Part shown: one piece after another, positions 56,416 to 64,000 of the stretch | Layout of the letters: each line of letters begins with the position of its first letter | Position numbering within the stretch: the first letter of the stretch is position 1 | Assembly (NCBI RefSeq): GCF_040412425.1 | Contig: NC_089755.1 | Location: 57,953,798-58,017,797, forward strand | Length of the DNA: 64,000 nt | Direction: 5' to 3' | Source: Macrobrachium rosenbergii | Taxonomy: Eukaryota > Arthropoda > Malacostraca > Decapoda > Palaemonidae | Notes under the pieces: model-generated | Told to the model about the DNA's origin: nothing | Seen by the model: only the letters and a program-made list of their open reading frames with translations | Database searches by the model: none | Position numbers and translations under genes: made by a program

Positions 56416-56524
56416 GGTGTCCATGCCTGGTCAGACATTGCCTACACGTAGAGAACTGGAGCGAGAAATCATGAGCAAGTAACTCCATGTTCGAAGTACT
56501 ATCTCTCTCTCTCTCTCTCTCTCT
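56243..56524. repeat. Three (CT)n arrays with a CCATGCCTGGTCAG spacer duplication
   Basis: (CT)n at 56243-56305, 56378-56414 and 56502-56524. Spacers after the first two arrays both contain TCCATGCCTGGTCAG (56331 and 56421), showing amplification of array plus flank. Confidence 0.8.
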
Positions 56525-57138
56525 GCTCTGACGTCGAGCTCCTAGAGCTTGTAGCATGCTTTTTCAACGTTTTCTCGTAAGATAAAAGCGTTGATCTGAC
56601 GTTCAACCCTCCTCTTTTATCCGGTCGAAATGTACAGTAGAGCTTTAGAGCGGAGTGTATCTAGATATAGGTGAATATAATCCATATTGGAAAAGCTACA
56701 TTATTGCCATCTGTTCGATTCACTTTATTACTTTATTTTTTTTGCATGTCTGTTGTTTCTGTTGTAGATTAAGAGGGCCTTATGCCAGCACGGCCTTCTG
56801 CTCCTAAAACACACTGTAAAAACGAAAAATAAGGATGAATGGAGAACTCAGATAAAAAAAAGTATGTCACTACAAAAAATCACCGAGCGAAAAGGTCTCA
56901 CTACCTTCCCGTCACAAGGAAATTCCTTACAGCTTAATCAGTCTTAATTGGGTGACATATGGTTCTTGTCGTCGAGTAATGGGGAGGGAAATGGGGAAAT
57001 TGGGTTTCTCTCTAGAGGAGGATGGCGTGATTTTAATGGGGTGTCATGATTCGGCGTTAGTGATATTCACGTGAATGGTGAAAGCACAGTGATTCACAAT
57101 GGTTTTGTTTTTCGTGAATTTTATGGTTAAGTTTGTTT

Positions 57139-57140
<2 letters not shown>

Positions 57141-57223
<83 letters not shown>

Positions 57224-57376
57224 TACATTTATTGAAAGCAGTTGCTTTAAAGGTATCAATGAGTACTTTCCGATTCACAAGTGTCACTTTCTGGTGGAAA
57301 ATATTGAAAAATATTTCATATTTCTTCCATTTGTTTGTTTTTATCACGACAGCTGTGTGTGTGTGTGTGTCTTTAC

Positions 57377-57425
<49 letters not shown>
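57141..57425. repeat. (AT)n and (GA)n arrays
   Basis: (AT)n at 57141-57217; a short GT run at 57355-57370; (GA)n at 57380-57425. The sequence from 57426 to 58118 is unassigned. Confidence 0.9.
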
Positions 57426-57429
<4 letters not shown>

Positions 57430-58116
57430 CCAAGCACTCCCTGGCTATGGCCTGCTTTCATTCAATACTTGTCTTTATTCATTCCCAAACTACATCCTCC
57501 CCTGACACATTCAGAGCGGAAACTGACACACGCAGTTCCTGTCAATTGTTTTTTCTACGGCAACACCTCGGGAACATTCTTCTTCTTCTTTTCTAATTTT
57601 CCCATGAGATGAGGACACCTTATGTCCTCTATTAGTTTGATGTTGTTATTCCTTTATTCTTTTTCATTCCAGTAATCTTCTCACTATAAATACGATCATA
57701 GGACGTGCATAAACAACAGAAAGTTAATATTCTGTGGCTGCTGTTCTTAAAATCGTGGCATCCGTGACGATTCCCGATCAACGAGCAAAAATGTGTCAGT
57801 GCAATGAATTCCAAATCTATTTCGGTAGAAGAAAAATCCACTCTGTTACGTAAACATCCTCCTACATATTCGATTCGTGACTGACGTTACGCGTGATTCC
57901 CCGTCACGTTCCGAAGTATATTGCAGAAATGTGTCATTCACGATATTTTACACGGCCACTTAGGTTGTTGCTGGTTGAAGTAACAACGATTAGAAGTCTG
58001 CTATACGAGGCTGGGGGGTCGTCGACCTCATTCATTTTTGGCTTTTTTATCAGGTGTTTGGGCAGGTATGTGTGGGTAGGGACCTCCCTCCATTTCTGTC
58101 CTTACCCCACTGATTA

Positions 58117-58118
<2 letters not shown>

Positions 58119-58183
<65 letters not shown>
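58119..58183. repeat. (CT)n array
   Basis: Uninterrupted CT dinucleotide repeat, followed by a 12-bp-stem hairpin ATTGTCTCTCAT...ATGAGAGACAAT near 58296-58322 and a GGATTAAATCAATAAAA tandem run. Confidence 0.9.
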
Positions 58184-58187
<4 letters not shown>

Positions 58188-58539
58188 TGGATGAGATCTG
58201 AATTGGCATCACCTGAACTAGCGTCCACTAATTCTAAGCCGACTCACCCAGGAGAATAGAATAAATTTTTCACCAGTGAGGAGGAACTTTTTGTATTGTC
58301 TCTCATTTTTATGAGAGACAATAAAAGGATTAAATCAATAAAAGGATTAAAGATTAAATCGATAAAAGGAGTAAATCAATCAATCGATAGAGAAAATAAA
58401 AAGATGAAAGGGGGAAATTCAGGTTCCAAAAAGTGATATCTTTAGGAGTTTCTATTTTTTTGAAGTTCAACAGGAAAAACTCCCTCTCAGCCGTGAAACG
58501 TCTTTGTAATATAACACCTGTCGGTGGCCTTTGACCCCA

Positions 58540-59060
58540 GTTACTGACAGTCTGTGAAACTGACTGCTAATTGATAAGCCGCGTCGTCAGTTGTCGACTG
58601 ACAGGCCATTCAGTCAGTTGCTGAACTGGTCGTTTCAGTTTACTGAATACTGACAGGTAGATTATGCAAGAAATGCTCTATATTGGCTTCAAAGCCATGC
58701 AGTCAGCTGCTGACAAAGACAGTACAGTCAACTGCTAGTCTTCAGACTGTGCAGTCAACTATTCACAAGTGACTGTCAGCTTTTACAATCAACTACTGAC
58801 TGCCAGTCTATGCAGTCAGTTGCAGAACTGGTCCCTTCAGTTTACTGAGTACTGACAGGTAAGTTATGCAAGAAATGTTCAATTACTTGCTTCAAAGCCA
58901 TGCAGTCAGCTTCTGACTAAGACAGTACAGTCAACTGCTAGCCTTCAGACTGTGCAGTCAACTGTTTAAAAGTGACTGTCAGCTCTTACAATCAACTACT
59001 GACTGTCAGTCTATGCAGTCAGTTGCTGACCAATAGGCCGTGCAGTCAGTTGACAACAGA
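58540..59060. repeat. CAGTCAGTTGCTGAC satellite with ~200-bp higher-order unit
   Basis: A ~20-25 bp module (TGCAGTCAGTTGCTGACT and variants) occurs more than fifteen times. Two long units, from about 58600 and about 58810, share the order CTGAACTGGTC, CAGTTTACTGA, TACTGACAGGTA, TTCAAAGCCATGCAGTCAGC, GACAGTACAGTCAACTGCTA. Confidence 0.8.
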
Positions 59061-59426
59061 CCATTTAAATTTCAGTTCTATTAAAATTCTATAAAGTTCT
59101 GACGTAAAAGTCGCATGAGAACTTTTTAAGAAAAAGTGACACCCGTTGCATCAGCTCCATCGTCTGAGAGACTTCTTAAGAATAGCAATTAGTTACAGTG
59201 CAGTTGACTTTGGGGTGAAAGTGGTGGGGAAAGCTGAATGTACTCTTTAGAATGTCTACTTAATAATCTCAAGGAAATGGAAGTTTTATGCCTGAAGTGT
59301 TTTTGATATCATATTGATGTGAATGTGTGATTGAATATTTGTGGACCATTGACTTTGAATGTTCGAGTCTGCGAGAAGTTTTTCCTTTATTTCTTTCCAG
59401 ATGGATTGGTTATGTGTTCACACACT

Positions 59427-59513
59427 CTTCCTCCTCCTCCTCCTCCTCCTCCTTCTCTTCTTCTTCTTCTTCTTCTTCTTCTTCTTCTTCTTCTTCTTCT
59501 TCTTCTTCTTCTT
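59427..59513. repeat. (CCT)n/(CTT)n array
   Basis: Polypyrimidine trinucleotide array, the complement of the GAG/GAA type at 6.5-7.0 kb. Confidence 0.9.
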
Positions 59514-60056
59514 GAGCTGAAGAACAATCTGCTTTTTCATGACACCTTGCTTTGAGTGTCTGTATTTTAAGCAAGTGAATAAGCCAATACACACTTCAAA
59601 TTTCCTGCCTGTTATTCATTTTAGTGGTAAACCTTCCTCTTCATTTCTCGTTCTTTTATTTTTATCTTTTTATTAATATTTTTTTCTTGAAGTCAATTCC
59701 CTTTATGTCGTTGACCGCCTACCGACACCATACCGTGGGAATCGGTCTAGAATCTCCCACGGTACTTGTCGTTTTCTCACATGGTTCTCCTACAACTCAC
59801 TTGTTCGCTCTCATTACTTCTCTCACCTCTTCGTACTTCCTACTTTCTATGCTTATTCTGCTCTTTCTTCTCTACTTTCTCTCCTTGTTTTCTAGATATA
59901 TCCTACTTCTCTTTCCTCTCGTGTACATTCACGAAACCTGCAACAAACTGTATGAGTCTAATGCAATCGACAGTAGGTAATAGTTAGACCCTGAAGCCGA
60001 CATTATAAGCCAATTTTTAACCAATGTTTTTCGTGTTTTCTACTATAGTTTATCTA

Positions 60057-60425
60057 GTATCAAGCCTGATCTCTCAGTCTCTGTTGATTGGGCTGGATCC
60101 AGAGCTCCTCATCAGGTTTCTTAATCCCGTTTACACCCTAATGCATTTGCCAGCACTTTGAGAAAAGATAGCATAGGCCTAGGGCCCAGAGAGTCTAAGC
60201 CAACCAGATAACAGTCTATTGTTTCTACCCGGGTTCTTCCAATATCAAGCCTTGTGCAGTCTCTGTTAGCTGGGCCTGGTCCAGAGCTCCACTTCATAGC
60301 TTCCTACTCCATTTCACACCTTAGTACACTTGCCTACACTTTGGGCAAAGCTATCATAGGCCTAGGCCCAGTGAGCATAAGCCAACCAAGGAACAGTCTC
60401 TTATCGTATTTTACACCTTCATTTC
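60057..60425. repeat. ~187-bp tandem duplication
   Basis: TATCAAGCCTGATCTCTCAG (60057) and TATCAAGCCTTGTGCAGTCT (60243) begin two diverged copies with shared GGGCTGGATCCAGAGCTCC, CATAGGCCTAGG and TAAGCCAACCA blocks. No protein is recognised. Confidence 0.7.
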
Positions 60426-61588
60426 CCGGTCTCCGTTTGAAATCCCTGTCTCTGCTGGCAAACGTCGTTGGTTATCGTCTGTTCTATTCTTCTACCATCA
60501 CTCAGAAAAACAACAATCTTTCAAACAATCCACGAAATGGCGCTTTTGACCGTCGGGAACAATACTCCATAAAGTGTGCAACCGCGCTGTGTTTTTAGCC
60601 TGCACCGGGACCTTGTTTGCGGTCTTGTACTGCCACTTACATTTGAGGTGCTCTTTTAATGGATCTTTTGCCCTTTCTCTTATTGGATTTTCTAAAAAAA
60701 GAAAGCCACAGAGTTAATGGTTTTGCTTAGCATTTATTTTTTTCCTTTTTGGGGGGGGGGCGGGCCAGTCTACGAACGCTTTCATCTCTTTCAAGTATAG
60801 GCCTATCATTCAGGAGAGATTCCTGTAACTGTAAACCCATTCAATTAATGGACGAATAATCTTTATTGTAACGTTTTGCTGATCTCGAGTGATCACCCGT
60901 CCAGTGGCTATCCGTACTTAATGTTGCTTAACGTTACTGTACAGTTTAGTATTTTTGGTAAATTTATTCGAAAATTTATCCCTCAGCAAAGTGTCTCGTA
61001 TTTATCCCTACAAGAATACTGTAGGATCCCTTTTCCCGTGCGTCGATGACCATGGTTCCTGTGACGCTAGTTTTATAAATAAATCAGAAACTGTTCCTGT
61101 AGGATTATACATAGGACTATACACCCCACCATCCAAATTCTCAAAAATACTCTTCATTCGTACACGGATTTGATGTTACCGAATCCTTTTGCTATCGATG
61201 TTCTTTTGTCATTTGTTGTCATCATGGAGGTGAAAGTTGGAACCTGATATCCTGAAATGTACACCGTGGCGAAACTGCACACTTATGTACCTAAATGCAC
61301 ATACGTACAGTGCTTTGTCTAGGTACGTTATATGAATGTACGCCTGAGTATGTTACGCTTTGCTTGAAAATATAAATAAATGCGATTACTTCTCTGTTTA
61401 TAGGCAAATACCGATGTATAGGATACGTGAATGTATGTTTATAATCTTTAGTGCGTAACTGCATATAGGCAATGTTTTGCTTGAGGAAGTAAATGCATGC
61501 TTTCGATGCTTTGTCGAAATGAGTACATTAAAACGTGCAATCATAGTTGAATCTGTAAGTGCTTATGTACAAGGCTTAGTTTCTGTGG

Positions 61589-61602
<14 letters not shown>
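60426..61602. other. Unassigned sequence
   Basis: No supported gene. Several TGTACxTAxATG-like short blocks between 61250 and 61570 hint at old tandem structure. Confidence 0.3.

Positions 61603-61640
<38 letters not shown>
61603..61640. repeat. (GT)n-(GA)n array
   Basis: Short GT run at 61588-61602 passing into GA dinucleotides. Confidence 0.85.
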
Positions 61641-61643
<3 letters not shown>

Positions 61644-62003
61644 CCATTAGCTATTAATGTAGTTATTGGTTTGTTAATTTCTCCAGGCCCCTAATTTCAT
61701 GATACTTAATCCCCAATCTTTTACGCCTTAGTACGACCTATTATCACTTACTCCAAATTTAATGAGGATTCATTACAGATCTCCTGACGTTTCGTTATGT
61801 TAATCTCAGCTCTATCTCATCCCTTCTCTTCTATCCGGGCTCGGCGCCAATTTGAGACGTGATTTCACGAGAGAAAGACTTTTGAGAAGAGGGGCGTCAA
61901 AGTCACTTGCCCAACTCACTTTTGAAACCGCTTCGCCACCAAAAGGGTATTGGGTTTGTGTAGGGTGACGTCATCCCCGTGCCTTTCACTCTAGCCTGAC
62001 CGT

Positions 62004-62007
<4 letters not shown>

Positions 62008-62068
<61 letters not shown>

Positions 62069-62178
62069 AATTCTAGGGACGAATATGATGTATTCGGTTT
62101 CGGGTCACTAGATAAAAAGAGAGAGAAATTTATTTTGCTAATGAGAAACATTAGGAATGGGGATGAGATCCGCATTTT

Positions 62179-62245
<67 letters not shown>

Positions 62246-62355
62246 AATTCTTGTGACAAAGAGGATGAATTCGGTTCCGGGTCACTAAATAAAATGAGAG
62301 AGAAATTTATTTTGTTAATGAGAGACATTAGGAATGGGGATGAGATCCGCATTTT

Positions 62356-62424
<69 letters not shown>

Positions 62425-62511
62425 GAAGTGGGGATGAGATCCGCATTTTTAATCAGAGATATAGATTCATATTACTAATGACTGAGATGGGGAGGATGCA
62501 CTGTATTCTAA

Positions 62512-62545
<34 letters not shown>

Positions 62546-62621
62546 AGTTCTAGTGACGAAGAGGAATAATTCGGTTCCGGATCACTAAATAAAAAAGAGA
62601 GAAATTTATTTTGTTAATGAG

Positions 62622-62676
<55 letters not shown>

Positions 62677-62767
62677 TAGACTGGAAGTGGGGATGAGATC
62701 CGCATTTTTAATCAGAGATATAGATTCATATTACTAATGTCTGAGAGGGGAGGATGTACCATATTCT

Positions 62768-62838
<71 letters not shown>
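62008..62838. repeat. Higher-order composite satellite: (GA)n plus GGGATGAGATCCGCATTTTT
   Basis: (GA)n runs at about 62008-62063, 62182-62240, 62360-62420, 62513-62538, 62625-62677 and 62771-62838 alternate with spacers. Recurring spacer modules are AAATTCTAGGGACGAAT, TTCGGTTCCGGGTCACTA, AGAGAGAAATTTATTTTG, ATTAGGAATGGGGATGAGAT and CCGCATTTTTAATGAGAG. The modules follow a consistent order, marking amplification of a ~150-200 bp unit. Confidence 0.85.
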
Positions 62839-62842
<4 letters not shown>

Positions 62843-63809
62843 CCATTTTGGCCTTGCTTTGTTTTGTATTAAATCAACTCCTCGCCCCTTTGTCACTTAG
62901 TTTTAATGAGGCAATTCTGTACATTTAGTCTCGAGTTGATTAAGTTAATTTATAGGTGTATGCCTCGCAACCTCATTATCAAAATCATTGCTTGCAAACA
63001 ATTCTTAAACAATTTCTTAGGAGTCAGGTGTAAAGCAGTGGGACACAACGAGACCCGGGAAGACGGCTAGAACTTGGTGCTATAGTATTTAAAATATTTT
63101 TTTTACATCAGAACATTTCAAAGAATTTGCTGCTAGGCTTAAAATAATTATATATTTGCTGTTATTAAGATACAATACATCCAGTATCGTACGATACTCT
63201 AGACAGAGTTACGATACTTTACCAATATCGTAATTATCTTCTTCTAGAGAATAAATGATCTTATTTAAGATAATCCATGGTTTTAGATCGAAACTAGGTC
63301 TCGCTTTTAAAAATCAATATTAATGATCTCACTTAGGCCAAATACCCATGAATGAAGTATATAATGAGAGACATTCAGTTCTCAAGAACAGATAATCATA
63401 ATTTAACCTCGCCTTTTCGAAGTGGTGACCTCGCGTGACCTTTTTTCCTGTCTGTTAAAAAAATAAGGTAATTGACAGGAGATATGATGTAGGAACCCTG
63501 TGCTTCTTTAGGTATATAATGCGTGTTTTTTTTTTTTTTTTTTATCAGATTGGCATTTTTTATGAGGTCTGAAAGTTGAAAAACTTTTTTTTATTCCTAA
63601 CAAAGACATTCCTTTTATACCTTGATTTTTTATTTTTTTAGGAATTCTCTATTATTTTATGACATTCTGGAGGTCCTATAGCTCTGTCTTAAGAAGTAAA
63701 TAAAAATAAAATGTAATAAAAAGTTTTGGCAGAAGATGAAACATTACTTTTAGAATGTACTGTCAATACCGGAATTTGTTGCTCGCGTACCCAATGGAAA
63801 TCAACACCC

Positions 63810-63810
<1 letters not shown>
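62839..63810. other. Unassigned AT-rich sequence
   Basis: No supported gene or repeat family, apart from short overlapping CCAGTATCGTACGATACT-type palindromic bases near 63180-63235. Confidence 0.3.
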
Positions 63811-63872
<62 letters not shown>

Positions 63873-63925
63873 CTGTATGACTCAGTATGAATTCCAGTCG
63901 AATAAATATGACAATAACGAAGACT

Positions 63926-63969
<44 letters not shown>
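63811..63969. repeat. Two (CT)n arrays
   Basis: (CT)n at 63811-63868 and 63930-63969. Each is followed by a variant of TGTATGACTCAGTATGAATT / CATGTGACTCAGAATGAGTT, again array plus flank duplicated. Confidence 0.85.
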
Positions 63970-63971
<2 letters not shown>

Positions 63972-64000
63972 CAAGGATTCCATGTGACTCAGAATGAGTT

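Noticed and set aside
60254..60598. 114-codon frame over the 60-kb tandem duplication
   Set aside because: The frame spans one copy of the duplication and is broken in the other; no motif seen.

Overview
The window is nuclear DNA of a eukaryote, most likely a decapod crustacean. This is inferred from long split introns, very abundant (CT)n/(GA)n, (ATT)n and (AT)n arrays, and dispersed repeat families of a type I associate with decapods. I see no bacterial operons, rRNA, true tRNA genes or CRISPR arrays. Nearly all long open frames outside the one gene described below are translated microsatellites.

The main content is one apparently complete protein-coding gene on the + strand, 13.85-39.96 kb (3' UTR perhaps to 42.3 kb): the rabaptin-5 orthologue (RABEP1 / insect Rbpn-5 type), an endosomal Rab4/Rab5 effector. 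I assembled 21 coding exons by hand from splice signals, phase and resemblance to vertebrate rabaptin-5. The phases close exactly to a 3015-nt reading frame (1004 residues plus stop). The order is N-terminal coiled coil, Ser/Thr/Pro-rich segment, second coiled coil, acidic linker, the conserved SETEWNLL block with a CxxC pair, a long coiled coil with the Rab5-binding signature, and a C-terminal FYVE zinc finger, which vertebrate rabaptin-5 lacks. Intron 1 uses a GC-AG boundary. An alternative first coding exon (20509-20605) lies inside the 8.3-kb third intron. Joined in phase to exon 4, it would give a 910-residue isoform lacking the N-terminal 126 residues that correspond to the Rab4-binding side of the protein.

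Upstream (1-13.3 kb) I see no gene. It holds microsatellites, a 700-bp foldback element, a 500-bp GAA/GAG polypurine tract, (ATT)n-tailed retroposon copies and a perfect short hairpin. The inferred rabaptin promoter (13.37-13.85 kb) has two CCAAT boxes forming a 10-bp inverted repeat. The introns contain a tRNA-related SINE-like unit, a pogo-like MITE with TA duplication, a 159-nt hairpin, tandem duplications, and three copies of a ~300-bp repeat (called repeat A here), all in the same orientation and each ending shortly before a rabaptin exon.

Downstream (42.3-64 kb) is repeat-rich. It has further repeat A copies, half a foldback element, long (AT)n and (ATT)n arrays, a decayed non-LTR retrotransposon C-terminus, a 293-bp hairpin, several minisatellites, and higher-order (GA)n composites. 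A GC-rich stretch ending in a strong splice donor at 45815/45816 may be the untranslated first exon of another + strand gene whose coding part lies beyond the window.
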